Shown one piece after another: positions 34,449-43,675 of a DNA stretch of 64,000 nt. This DNA comes from Bacteroidales bacterium (GTDB lineage: Bacteria > Bacteroidota > Bacteroidia > Bacteroidales > GCA-2748055): the NCBI GenBank assembly GCA_029210725.1, contig JARGFM010000007.1, forward strand, positions 1 through 64,000, in the 5' to 3' direction. The notes beneath the pieces were generated by a model. The model did no database searches and was not told the DNA's origin. It saw only the letters and a program-made list of their open reading frames with translations. A program made the position numbers and the translations under genes. Every line of letters starts with the position of its first letter. Position 1 is the first letter of the stretch.

Positions 34449-36077
34449 ATGAAGAAATTCAAACTGCTGGTCTTTCTTTTACTCTTTTTACCTGGCTTAC
34501 AGGCACAGGAGATAGCCGATGGTGTTTACTGGATCTATTTCCGGGATAAGGCAGAAAGCCCTTACCGGACCGACCAGCCGGATCAGTTTCTCTCCCTCCG
34601 TTCTATAAACAGAAGGGCGATGCAGGGCCTGAGTGTGGATCAACTGGATCTTCCGGTCAATCCGGATTATCTGCAGGAGATCAGGGATATGGGTGCAGAG
34701 ATCAGGCATATCTCCAGGTGGTTAAACGGAATCGCCATGATCAACCTGAATGAGGCCGCCTTTCAGGAGATTGTGCAACTTCCCTTCACGGATACACTTC
34801 CCTGGGAGCCGGCAAAGGACGGTCTTTTCTTTCCCGGGAGAAGTGGACAGCCGAGATTTGAAGCGCCCCTGGAGCCGGCTCCCGGATTCGATTACGGGGT
34901 GGCAAAAGAACAGGTGGAGATGGTCGGAACCGATCACCTGCACGAACTTGGATATACTGGCGCAGGCGTATGGATCGGGGTTCTGGATGCCGGATTTTAT
35001 AACGTGGACAGCCTGCCCTCATTTATCACCTTGTTCGGGGAGGGACGGATCCTGGAGACAAGGAATTATGTCAATGAGGCTTCCGTTTACCGTCAGAGCA
35101 GCTCCCACGGCATGTCTGTCCTTTCCATTATGGCGGGCGAGTGGGACGGGAATATGGTAGGAAGCGCTCCACACGCCAGCTACCTGCTCTGTATGACTGA
35201 AAATCCGGACCAGGAGACCCGGATCGAGGAGATTGCCTGGATTGAAGCAGCCGAATATGCCGATAGCCTGGGAGTGGATGTGCTTAACACCTCCCTGGGA
35301 TATTCCCGGTTCGACGGCACTCTGTATGACTATAGCTACCGCGATATGGACGGCTTTACCACTTATATCTCCAGGGCTGCCTCCCTGACCGCCTCCCGTG
35401 GAATGGTCCTCTGCAACAGTGCGGGGAATTCGGGGAACGATGCTTGGTTTTACATCACTGCCCCGGCCGATGCAGCGGATATCCTGGCTGTTGGAGCGGT
35501 CGACAGCAGCAACCAGCTGGCCGGCTTCAGTTCCAGGGGACCCACTTTTGATGCCCGCATTAAGCCGGATGTGACCGCCATGGGAAAGGCTGCGGGACTG
35601 CAGTCCCCCAGAGGCGGATTGGCCAGGGGCGATGGAACCTCTTTTGCTTCCCCGGTTTTGGCCGGTTCTGTGGCAGCCCTCTGGCAAGCCTTTCCGGAAC
35701 TGCCGGCCAGGGAGTTGATTTACAGGATCAGACAGAGCGGTCACCGCTCCGGGAGGCCCGATTCCTATTATGGATACGGGACTCCAAATATACTCTACGC
35801 CTACCATAGCATTACCGGCATCCCGGCCCGTATCAAAACAGGCAGTATGGAAATATGGCCCAATCCGGCCACAGACTACATCAGAATCAGGATCCCCGAA
35901 GCTGTATCGGGTTTACAGAGGATACAGCTGTATGATATAAGCGGGAAAATGACTGCTTCAAAGGAACTGGAATTGCCAGGGGATCTGGTTCTGCCGGAAA
36001 GCATAAAAAGCGGGATCTATATCCTGGAGGTACGGACTGCCGGAGGTGTTTACCGGGGCCGGCTAATTATTCAGTAA
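34449..36077 (+). CDS. Secreted subtilisin-like protease with T9SS sorting domain
   Basis: A 542-residue S8 peptidase. Signal peptide 1-20; an inhibitor-like propeptide region follows; the catalytic triad is D180 (GVLDAGF), H220 (SSHGMS) and S398 (GTSFASP), with the oxyanion Asn in NSAGN near 323-327. The last 75 residues are a type A T9SS C-terminal domain (IWPNPATDYI, LYDISGKMT, GIYILEVRT), so it should cross the outer membrane through the type IX system and be attached to the surface or released. Its stop overlaps the xseA start (TAATG). It implies that the genome encodes a T9SS; no translocon gene is in the window. Confidence 0.9.
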   Translation: MKKFKLLVFLLLFLPGLQAQEIADGVYWIYFRDKAESPYRTDQPDQFLSLRSINRRAMQGLSVDQLDLPVNPDYLQEIRDMGAEIRHISRWLNGIAMINLNEAAFQEIVQLPFTDTLPWEPAKDGLFFPGRSGQPRFEAPLEPAPGFDYGVAKEQVEMVGTDHLHELGYTGAGVWIGVLDAGFYNVDSLPSFITLFGEGRILETRNYVNEASVYRQSSSHGMSVLSIMAGEWDGNMVGSAPHASYLLCMTENPDQETRIEEIAWIEAAEYADSLGVDVLNTSLGYSRFDGTLYDYSYRDMDGFTTYISRAASLTASRGMVLCNSAGNSGNDAWFYITAPADAADILAVGAVDSSNQLAGFSSRGPTFDARIKPDVTAMGKAAGLQSPRGGLARGDGTSFASPVLAGSVAALWQAFPELPARELIYRIRQSGHRSGRPDSYYGYGTPNILYAYHSITGIPARIKTGSMEIWPNPATDYIRIRIPEAVSGLQRIQLYDISGKMTASKELELPGDLVLPESIKSGIYILEVRTAGGVYRGRLIIQ

Positions 36078-37339
36078 TGCCGGAAAAATTCTGTTCATTA
36101 TCGCAGTTGCTCGGTCAGGTCAAAGGGGTCCTTGAGAAAGGGCTCCCGGAACATTACTGGGTTATCGCAGAGATCATGGAACTCCATGAACGGCGCCACT
36201 GCTATCTGGAACTTATCGAAAAGAGCGAAGAGAACGACACCCTGCTGGCCAGGATCAGAGCCACCATCTGGGCCTCCCGTTACAGCATGCTGCGGCCTTT
36301 TTTTGAAAGCTCGACCGGAACTACCCTGAAAAGCGGGATCAAAATCCTGTGCAAGGCCTCTGTGGAGTTCCATCCCCTGTACGGACTAAGCCTGAATATC
36401 TCGGATATTGATCCCTCCTATACCCTGGGGGATCTGGCCCGCAAAAAACAGGAAGTGATACAGCGCCTTCGTTCAGAGGGTGTATTCGATATGAACAGAG
36501 AACTGACTTTCCCTCTGGTTCCCCAGCGCATTGCAGTGATCTCCTCCGAAAGTGCTGCCGGTTACGGGGACTTTATGAACTCCATGGAACAGAACAGGCA
36601 TGCTTTTCTCTTTTACTGCACCCTCTTCCCTTCGGTGATGCAGGGCGAAGAGGCACCCGGATCCATTATATCCGCACTGGAACAAATCTATGAATCGGAG
36701 TCCGCTTTCGATTGCGTGGTTCTTATCCGGGGGGGCGGGTCGAAAGCTGATCTGGAGAGTTTTAATAATTACGAACTTGCCTATTTCATTACCCAGTTTC
36801 CACTTCCGGTTCTTACCGGGATCGGGCATGAAAGAGATGAATCGGTGGCCGATATGGTGGCACATCACGGATTAAAGACCCCCACCGCTGTAGCTGAATT
36901 CCTGGTGGACCGGCTGCTGGCCTTTCAATTCAGTCTCTCTGCCCTGCTGGACAGGCTTTCTACCCTGGTAAATATCAGGGTTCAGGCAGATCTGGCCCGT
37001 CTCGACAGGTACCAGGGCGACCTGGTTCATTTAAGCAAAAGCCTGGTTCAGAAACATTCCGAAAATCTCCACCGTACAGAACAAGGCCTGCGCAGAGAGC
37101 TCACCAATCTAATGCACAGGAACAAGGATTATCTCTCCCTGTTGAAAAAACGCACCGAACTGGTGGATCCTGAGAATATCCTCCGAAGGGGCTACTCCAT
37201 TACCCTGCTGAAGGGCAAAGCTCTTCGGTCGGTGAAAGATCTAAAACCGGGCGACATTCTGGAAACCAGGCTCCAAGAGGGGAAAATTTTAAGTAAAGTT
37301 GAAAACACCTCCAAACACCATGACAAAAGCGAAGATTAG
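36077..37339 (+). CDS. xseA: Exodeoxyribonuclease VII large subunit
   Basis: A 420-residue subunit of exonuclease VII. The N-terminal OB fold (about 5-110, SLSQLLGQVKGVLE and the ASVEFHPLYGLSL region) is followed by the nuclease domain (about 125-320) with VISSESAAGYGDF, VLIRGGGSKADL and GIGHERDESVADMVAH, then a coiled coil and a short end domain (RRGYSITLL). It degrades single-stranded DNA from either end with XseB. The start overlaps the subtilase stop and its last 20 bases overlap xseB. Confidence 0.95.
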   Translation: MPEKFCSLSQLLGQVKGVLEKGLPEHYWVIAEIMELHERRHCYLELIEKSEENDTLLARIRATIWASRYSMLRPFFESSTGTTLKSGIKILCKASVEFHPLYGLSLNISDIDPSYTLGDLARKKQEVIQRLRSEGVFDMNRELTFPLVPQRIAVISSESAAGYGDFMNSMEQNRHAFLFYCTLFPSVMQGEEAPGSIISALEQIYESESAFDCVVLIRGGGSKADLESFNNYELAYFITQFPLPVLTGIGHERDESVADMVAHHGLKTPTAVAEFLVDRLLAFQFSLSALLDRLSTLVNIRVQADLARLDRYQGDLVHLSKSLVQKHSENLHRTEQGLRRELTNLMHRNKDYLSLLKKRTELVDPENILRRGYSITLLKGKALRSVKDLKPGDILETRLQEGKILSKVENTSKHHDKSED

Positions 37340-37514
37340 TTACCGGGATGCAATCGCTGAGATTGAATCGATCCTTCAAAAAATCGAAGACGGCAATCTC
37401 CATGTGGATGAGCTCGCCGAAAAGGTGAGCCGCGTCACCGATCTGCTAAAGATCTGCCGGGACAGGCTCTATCAGACCGAAAAACAGATTCATAAAATTC
37501 TGGAAGAAGAATAG
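37320..37514 (+). CDS. xseB: Exodeoxyribonuclease VII small subunit
   Basis: A 64-residue helical protein: ISYRDAIAEIESILQKIEDG followed by a long second helix with DELAEKVSRVTDLLKICRD. XseB binds several copies to the coiled coil of XseA. ATG 37320 lies inside the end of xseA; an in-frame TTG at 37299 is less likely. Confidence 0.92.
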   Translation: MTKAKISYRDAIAEIESILQKIEDGNLHVDELAEKVSRVTDLLKICRDRLYQTEKQIHKILEEE

Positions 37515-37544
37515 TGCATCCGGGATCGCCCCCGCAGGAATGCA

Positions 37545-40500
37545 TTAAATATGACGCGCCATGGTATCAAGCAGTTCACTCACCTTTATGGGTTTGACCA
37601 GGTAATCATCACAGCTCGCTTCCCGGCTGATCTCCCGCTCACCTGACATGGCATAGGCAGTCTGGGCAATCACCGGCAGACCGGGCCGCTCTTTCTTGAT
37701 CATCCTGGTACAATCATAGCCATTTACATGCGGCATATTGATATCCATCAGGACCAGGTCCAGGTCCTGATGTTTCCGGAACAGCTCCATGGTCTCCTCC
37801 CCATCCTTCGACCAGACCACCTGGATCCCGGTCTCTTTCAGGGCCTCGAAAAGGAAGTAGTAATTGGAGTGGTCGTCCTCGGCTATCAGAACCTTCTTGT
37901 CCTCCCATAACCTCAGATTGTTGGAGGGGGTTCTCAGGGCTGCCTCGTACTTCAGGGGAACCTCATTCCTTGGAAGAGTAAACCAGAAAGTGGAGCCCTC
38001 TCCCGGCCTGGAATGAACCCCGATCTCCCCACCCAGGATCTCGGTCAGGTTTTTAGAAATGGCCAGGCCCAGTCCCGTTCCGCCATAGAGTTTGGTCTTG
38101 GTCTCATGACCCTGCATAAAACGGTGAAAGATCACCTTTTGTTTCTCCTCCCGGATCCCTATACCCGAGTCTTTTACATAAAAGTATACCCCCTCGGGAT
38201 CTTCCCTCATACCCAGGACAATCTCTCCATCTTCGGTAAATTTGACTGCATTGCTCAAGAGGTTCACCAGGATCTGTTTCAGGCGGAAAGGATCGGTGTA
38301 GATGGCCAGTTCATTCAGGGGCCAGTCCCACTGTATTCTGATAGACACATTTTCTTTTCCGGACCGTTTCACATTCTGGAGGAACATCAGGTGCAACTCT
38401 TTAAATAACTCCCTGACAAAGCATTCCGCAATATGAACATTAACCTGTCCGGCCTCGATCTTGGCAATATCGATGATATCATCGATCAGGCGCATCAGAT
38501 CATCCGCCCCCTGGTTGATCTGAGCAATAAAGTCCCTTCGCTCCTCCGGGCTTAATTGTTCGTCGGTCAGAAGATCCGAAAATCCCACGATGGCATTCAT
38601 CGGGGTTCGAATCTCATGCGACATGTTGGAAAGAAATGCGGTTTTGAGCTTATCCGATTCTTCTGCTTTATACTTGGCCTCCAGGATACTGCGCTCCGCC
38701 TCCTTCCGTTTGGAAATATCCTTGAGGATCAACACCATGGATTCGGGTTTCCCGTCACTGCTGTAGATGGCCCCGGTGGAAACTTCGGCATCGAATCTGA
38801 GGCCGTCGGGACGAACCACCTGGTACTCCAGGTTCTTCAGATAACCGGTTTCCCAGGTCTTATAAAAATCCTTGATGGAAGTGCGCCACTGAGACTTATC
38901 GATGAACCTGAATATCTTCTGCCCGTAGACCAGTTTAGCTTTTACATTGAAAGCTTCCAGGAAAGCGCTGTTAAAATCCTGGATCAGGGCACCGGGATCA
39001 ACCACGATCATAGGGTCGGGCGAGGATTCAAAAACACGCCTCTGCCGCTCCTGGTTCAGCCTGATCCGGTCCTGGTGCCTGCGCCTGTCGATGGCCAGGG
39101 CGATCTGGTCACTGGCAAACTCCAGAAGTTCAGCATCCGATTGGGTATAAATGATCTGGTCCGTATAGGACTGAACAGCAAATACCCCGATGGTCTTTCC
39201 TTCATGTTTCAGTGGAACTCCCAGCCAGCTCACACAGGGAGCCCCAACCGGTTCTATATCTCCCTTTCTGGTCAACTCTTTTTCACGCTCGATATCCACC
39301 AGCTGGGCTCCGCCGGTCCGGATCACAAAACTGGTCAGGGTTTTCCTGGCCGGGAATTCGGTAAAGGCATCTTTTTCATCCTCCATAAACGGAAGGGTCA
39401 GAGTATCTGATTCCTCGTTGTAAAGCGCCAGAAAACAATTGGTAGTATCCACCACCCGGCCCAGTGACTTCCTGATCAGGCCATACAATTCATCCAGGCT
39501 ATGGGTGTTGTTCACAGCATTGGAGATATCGAACAGCACCTGCCTGACCAGATCGCCCCGTTTGCGCTCATTGATGTCCTCATGGGTCCCAGTAAGCCGC
39601 ACGGTATTGCAGTCGGCATCGAAACTAACCGCTTTCCCCTGGCTCCTTATCCATACCCAGGAATCATTTTTGTGCCTGAGCCTGAATTCTATATCGAAAG
39701 AATCCTCCCGGTTCTTTATCACTTCCCGGACCGTGTTGTTGGATTTATCTTTATCCTCCGGATGAAGCAGGGAAATCAAGGTTTCCAGTTCCTGGGTCAA
39801 TTCGTCAGGTTCGTAACCCAGCATTCTGCACCATATGGGGGAATAGTAGACCTCGCCGGTGGCCAGGTTCCAGTCCCACAATCCCAGATCCGTGGCCGAA
39901 AGAGCCAGGTTCAGCCGCTCCTCACTTTTGCGGAGGGCATCCTCCGAATTCCTGGATTCGGTAATATCCCTGGCGACCCCGATGACAGAACCGATGGCTT
40001 CAGAAGTACCAAGCTCGGGATAGAGCCGCCATTCATAGGTGGTTATCCTGTCTGCCAGCTCCATATCAAAAACAAGGGTCCGGGGTTTTCCGGTCCTGAA
40101 CACCTCCTCCAGCGCCTGCTCCCAGAGTTCCAGCTGGTCCTTGGGAAAAATTCCAATTTCACGATGACTCTTATTTATAAACCGGTCTGCGGATAAACCG
40201 GTCTGGGCCACCACGGTACTGTTCACATAGAGGTGCCGGTGCTGCCGGTCGAAATGCATGATCACATCGGGCGAGTTTTCGGCCAGTGCCCTGAAATGCT
40301 CCTGCGATTCGATCAGTGATCTTTCCAGTTTTTTCTGCTCGTCAATGGTCCTGGTTACCAGCAGGATGTAAGGGCTATTGTTAATCTTAACCACTGAGAT
40401 TGAATTCAGGGTCCATATCCGCTCCCCCGATTTCTTAATGTTTCTCCATTCGAAGGATACGGGATCACCATCCATCGCCTGTTGGATATACTCCCTGGCA

Positions 40501-41108
40501 CGATCCATGGTATATCCCTCATCTAAGGCAGAGTGAAGATTCAGGTCCAGGTTCTCCATATCCTTGTCCGATAAACCGAAAATCTCCAGGACTCTGGGGT
40601 TATAATCCGTAATCTGTCTGGAATTGAAATCAAAAAGCAGGATGCCGTCACTAACCGAATTAAAGATGGACATGTACCGGTCGCGCGACTCTGTCAGAGC
40701 CTGTTCGGCTTCCTTTCGCTTTTTGAACAGTCGTGTATATTTCTGTGAAGAGTAGACCGAGGGAACCAGTTTATAGAGCTGTTCCTTCTGCACAAAGTCC
40801 CAGATCCCTGATTTCAGCGTATGGGCTGCCCTCCTGGCATTCCTCTCCCCGACCAGATAGATGAGCGGTATTTCCGAGAGGAAAGGCTCCATGATCTCTT
40901 CGATGGCTTTACGCAAAGAATCCGGCAGATCAAAATCCGAGATCACCACATCGGGTGGATTCTCGCTCAATCTCTCTTTTACCTTTTCACGCTCTTTACA
41001 GTCAAAGTGATGCACATCAAATTTCCCCTCTTTCAGGGTTGCCAGCACATCATCCGACACTTGAGGGTCCAGGTACCAAAAACAGGCACTAAGTTTCAGA
41101 CCGGCCAT
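37545..41108 (-). CDS. Cytosolic hybrid histidine kinase, REC-PAS3-GAF-PAS-HisKA-HATPase-REC
   Basis: A 1187-residue soluble sensor kinase with no membrane helix. In order: a receiver-like domain (about 5-125, ISDFDLPD with a phospho-acceptor Asp but a weak acidic pocket), three PAS domains (about 140-255, 265-385, 395-515), a GAF domain (about 530-680), a fourth PAS (about 690-815), HisKA (SNMSHEIRTPMNAIVGFSDL), HATPase (YGGTGLGLAISK) and a C-terminal receiver (VLIAEDD, LVLMDINMP, VKPIK). The first receiver suggests input from another kinase; the last suggests phosphorelay to an unlinked output, since no output gene is adjacent. The PAS and GAF ligands are unknown. It is convergent with xseB and divergent from cca. 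Confidence 0.92.
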   Translation of the reverse strand: MAGLKLSACFWYLDPQVSDDVLATLKEGKFDVHHFDCKEREKVKERLSENPPDVVISDFDLPDSLRKAIEEIMEPFLSEIPLIYLVGERNARRAAHTLKSGIWDFVQKEQLYKLVPSVYSSQKYTRLFKKRKEAEQALTESRDRYMSIFNSVSDGILLFDFNSRQITDYNPRVLEIFGLSDKDMENLDLNLHSALDEGYTMDRAREYIQQAMDGDPVSFEWRNIKKSGERIWTLNSISVVKINNSPYILLVTRTIDEQKKLERSLIESQEHFRALAENSPDVIMHFDRQHRHLYVNSTVVAQTGLSADRFINKSHREIGIFPKDQLELWEQALEEVFRTGKPRTLVFDMELADRITTYEWRLYPELGTSEAIGSVIGVARDITESRNSEDALRKSEERLNLALSATDLGLWDWNLATGEVYYSPIWCRMLGYEPDELTQELETLISLLHPEDKDKSNNTVREVIKNREDSFDIEFRLRHKNDSWVWIRSQGKAVSFDADCNTVRLTGTHEDINERKRGDLVRQVLFDISNAVNNTHSLDELYGLIRKSLGRVVDTTNCFLALYNEESDTLTLPFMEDEKDAFTEFPARKTLTSFVIRTGGAQLVDIEREKELTRKGDIEPVGAPCVSWLGVPLKHEGKTIGVFAVQSYTDQIIYTQSDAELLEFASDQIALAIDRRRHQDRIRLNQERQRRVFESSPDPMIVVDPGALIQDFNSAFLEAFNVKAKLVYGQKIFRFIDKSQWRTSIKDFYKTWETGYLKNLEYQVVRPDGLRFDAEVSTGAIYSSDGKPESMVLILKDISKRKEAERSILEAKYKAEESDKLKTAFLSNMSHEIRTPMNAIVGFSDLLTDEQLSPEERRDFIAQINQGADDLMRLIDDIIDIAKIEAGQVNVHIAECFVRELFKELHLMFLQNVKRSGKENVSIRIQWDWPLNELAIYTDPFRLKQILVNLLSNAVKFTEDGEIVLGMREDPEGVYFYVKDSGIGIREEKQKVIFHRFMQGHETKTKLYGGTGLGLAISKNLTEILGGEIGVHSRPGEGSTFWFTLPRNEVPLKYEAALRTPSNNLRLWEDKKVLIAEDDHSNYYFLFEALKETGIQVVWSKDGEETMELFRKHQDLDLVLMDINMPHVNGYDCTRMIKKERPGLPVIAQTAYAMSGEREISREASCDDYLVKPIKVSELLDTMARHI

Positions 41109-41204
41109 CGGGTAAGGTTCATTCCATGGTTATCCTTCGAAAAATAGCTAAAAAATATGGAAACTCCATGGTTTATAATGCACTGTTATTACGTATTTGA
41201 TTGT

Positions 41205-41212
41205 ATTTTTGT
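41205..41212 (+). promoter_or_regulatory. -7 box TATTTTTG before cca
   Basis: TATTTTTG fits TAnnTTTG and would start transcription about 9 bases before ATG 41228. No -33 TTTG at the usual distance. The longer word TATTTTTGTTGCA also precedes the amidohydrolase gene at 45161, suggesting a shared promoter type. Confidence 0.4.
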
Positions 41213-41227
41213 TGCAGTTTAAACGGC

Positions 41228-42664
41228 ATGAACCTTTCGGACCAACTTCACCATAAAGTCTTTCAGATCATTGCATCACTATCTGCAGTTGACAGGACCC
41301 CGTCCTATGTGATAGGTGGTTTTGTACGAGACCTGCTGCTCCGGGGTCCCGGAAATACTCCCAAAGATATTGATATCCTCGTCATTGGAAGCGGAATTGC
41401 ACTGGCCCGGAAAGTTCAGCTCACCATAGGTACAGAGGTAAAGCTCACCGTATTCAGGAATTTCGGAACCGCCATGTTGAAATGGGAGGATACGGAGATT
41501 GAATTTGTGGGCGCCCGGAAAGAATCTTACAGGCGAAACTCCCGTAAACCCCTGGTGGAGAACGGCACCCTGGAGGATGATCAGAACCGGAGAGACTTCA
41601 CGATCAACGCCCTGGCCATTTCCCTGAACCGGGAGAATTATGGAGAGCTTCTGGATCCCTTTGGCGGGATCAGGCACCTGGAGGAGAAACTGATTAAAAC
41701 ACCCCTGGAACCGGGCCGGACTTTTTCGGATGATCCGCTGAGGATGCTGCGGGGAATCCGTTTTGCCACCAGGCTCGGTTTCGATATCGAAGCGGAAACG
41801 CTGAAGGCCATGTCCCTGAACCGTGAAAGGATCACCATTGTTTCCCAGGAACGGATCAGCGATGAACTCAACAAGATCCTTGAATCAAAGCAACCGGGAA
41901 GAGGCTTCCTGCTGCTGGATCAAACCGGACTTCTCGAACTTGTTTTTCCAGAACTACACCAGATGAAGGGAGTGGAAGAAGTGAATGAACAGCGTCATAA
42001 GGATAACTTCCTGCATACCCTTCAGGTACTGGATAACATCTCTCTGAAGACAGACAAGCTCTGGCTCCGGTGGGCCGCCCTGCTCCACGATATCGCCAAA
42101 CCCCGCACCAGGAAATACGAGCCGGGCACCGGGTGGACTTTTCACGCTCATGAGTTTATCGGGGCCAGAATGGTCCCGGGCATCTTCAGAAGGATGAAAC
42201 TGCCGCTCAATGAGAAGATGAAATATGTGCAGAAACTGGTTCAGCTCCATCTTCGCCCCATAGTGCTCTCCATGGATATCGTCACCGATGCGGCCGTCAG
42301 ACGATTGATCTTCGATGCCGGAGAGGACCTGGAGGACCTGATGATGCTTTGTGAAGCGGATATTACTTCCAAAAACGAAAGGACTGTCAAACGGCATCTG
42401 AAAAATTTTCAGATTGTCAGGGAGAAGATCCAGGAGCTGGAGGAGAAGGATTCCATACGCAACTTCCAGCCTCCGATTTCAGGCGATGATATTCAGCAGG
42501 CATTCGGCATCCCGCCTTCCCGTCCGGTGGGGGTAATTAAGAACGCCATCAAAGAGGCCATTCTGGATGGTGAGATCCCCAATAGTTATGAAGCTGCGCG
42601 CAGGAAGATGCTTGAAGTGGGAAAAGAGCTGGGACTCACCGTCCGCCGGGACCTGAAGAACTAG
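41228..42664 (+). CDS. cca: CCA tRNA nucleotidyltransferase with HD domain
   Basis: A 478-residue class II nucleotidyltransferase that adds or repairs the CCA end of tRNA. The head domain has GGFVRDLLLRG and the metal pair in DIDILVIGSG, then RRDFTINALA and PFGG, and the RMLRGIRFATRLGF neck motif. A C-terminal HD phosphohydrolase domain follows (LLHDIAKPRTRKY near residue 290). ATG 41228 is chosen; the open frame extends a little further upstream without ATG. It overlaps the convergent gene on the minus strand by 29 bases. Confidence 0.93.
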   Translation: MNLSDQLHHKVFQIIASLSAVDRTPSYVIGGFVRDLLLRGPGNTPKDIDILVIGSGIALARKVQLTIGTEVKLTVFRNFGTAMLKWEDTEIEFVGARKESYRRNSRKPLVENGTLEDDQNRRDFTINALAISLNRENYGELLDPFGGIRHLEEKLIKTPLEPGRTFSDDPLRMLRGIRFATRLGFDIEAETLKAMSLNRERITIVSQERISDELNKILESKQPGRGFLLLDQTGLLELVFPELHQMKGVEEVNEQRHKDNFLHTLQVLDNISLKTDKLWLRWAALLHDIAKPRTRKYEPGTGWTFHAHEFIGARMVPGIFRRMKLPLNEKMKYVQKLVQLHLRPIVLSMDIVTDAAVRRLIFDAGEDLEDLMMLCEADITSKNERTVKRHLKNFQIVREKIQELEEKDSIRNFQPPISGDDIQQAFGIPPSRPVGVIKNAIKEAILDGEIPNSYEAARRKMLEVGKELGLTVRRDLKN

Positions 42665-43640
42665 GGAGAAAGAAATGCAGCACCAGCGGCAGGTGATCGC
42701 TGATCCCTCCCTGGTATCTGTAGCCCTCGTAGCATCTTCCGGGTTTTAGCCCCCCGTATTGCCGGTCCTCCGTCAGGAGCGGATGGAGCGTCAGGGTGTT
42801 CAGTCCTGGTGTGCCAGGCCTGAAGGCGGAGCTTACCAGGACCTGGTCGATGAAAGTCCATCTCCCCCTGTATTTATAACTGGCTTGCCTGTTCACTGCT
42901 TTCAAAGATATAAGGGAATCGCCGCCGGAGAGCAGCGATGCCAGCGGCTCCAGCGAGTAGGCCCCGGGTTCATCGTTAAAATCGCCTGCAGCCATGATCA
43001 GGCCCCGGTTCCGGATCCGGTACACCGAATCCATACAGCTCATCAGTTGTGCGGCCTGTTCTCTCCTTAAAAGGGCAGTAGCACCGGCTCCGCTGTACCT
43101 GGATAGCAGGTGCACCAGAAACAGATCCAGGGTATCATTCCCCCGGCTCAGAGCAAGATGCAGGATATCCCTGGTCGCAGAAACAGGGGACTTGAACGGA
43201 ATATACTCCCATAGAACAGATTCCAGGCTCCCTGACCGGCAAAGGCAGGCCACCTCCATGCCACGGTGGTCGGTCCCCTCCCTGTGAAAATAGCTGTATC
43301 GATAGGGAGCCAGAATGGGATGAGCAAGCAGGTCATCCAGCACCCGGGCATTTTCCACTTCGCAGAGGCCCACCAGATCAGGGACTTCTTCTCCACCTGC
43401 CGCAACAATCACCTTGGCCAGCGCTGTGATCTTCTTCCGGTATCTGGACCAGGTCCAGTAGCGAAGTCCGCCCGGAGTAAACTCATCATCTCCCGGGAGG
43501 GTATCGTCCTCCGGATAAAACAGATTCTCTACGTTATACCATACAAAACACAGATCGCCCCGGTTCGTACTTTGGGCAGAAGGGCCTCTAAGCAGGCCCT
43601 GCCAGAGAAACAGCAGCGGCCACCATGCCATAAGCTTCAT
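42636..43640 (-). CDS. Exported endonuclease/exonuclease/phosphatase-family protein
   Basis: A 334-residue secreted protein: signal-like start MKLMAWWPLLFLWQGLLRG, then a DNase I-type metal-dependent fold with CFVWYNVENLF, DLVGLCEVEN, GMEVACLCR, MAAGDFNDEPG and a final GISDHLPLVLHF. The family cleaves phosphodiesters of nucleic acids, lipids or inositols; the substrate is open. ATG 43640 is preferred over TTG 43658. It ends within cca on the opposite strand. The beta-helix lipoprotein gene lies 35 bases upstream on the same strand, so they may be co-transcribed. Confidence 0.87.
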   Translation of the reverse strand: MKLMAWWPLLFLWQGLLRGPSAQSTNRGDLCFVWYNVENLFYPEDDTLPGDDEFTPGGLRYWTWSRYRKKITALAKVIVAAGGEEVPDLVGLCEVENARVLDDLLAHPILAPYRYSYFHREGTDHRGMEVACLCRSGSLESVLWEYIPFKSPVSATRDILHLALSRGNDTLDLFLVHLLSRYSGAGATALLRREQAAQLMSCMDSVYRIRNRGLIMAAGDFNDEPGAYSLEPLASLLSGGDSLISLKAVNRQASYKYRGRWTFIDQVLVSSAFRPGTPGLNTLTLHPLLTEDRQYGGLKPGRCYEGYRYQGGISDHLPLVLHFFLPSSSGPGGR

Positions 43641-43675
43641 ATGGACTTGATGTGCCAAGCAGCATCAGGATCAGC

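Noticed and set aside
35019-35807. 262-codon minus-strand frame within the subtilase gene
   Set aside because: Antisense to the catalytic domain, no signal or family pattern.
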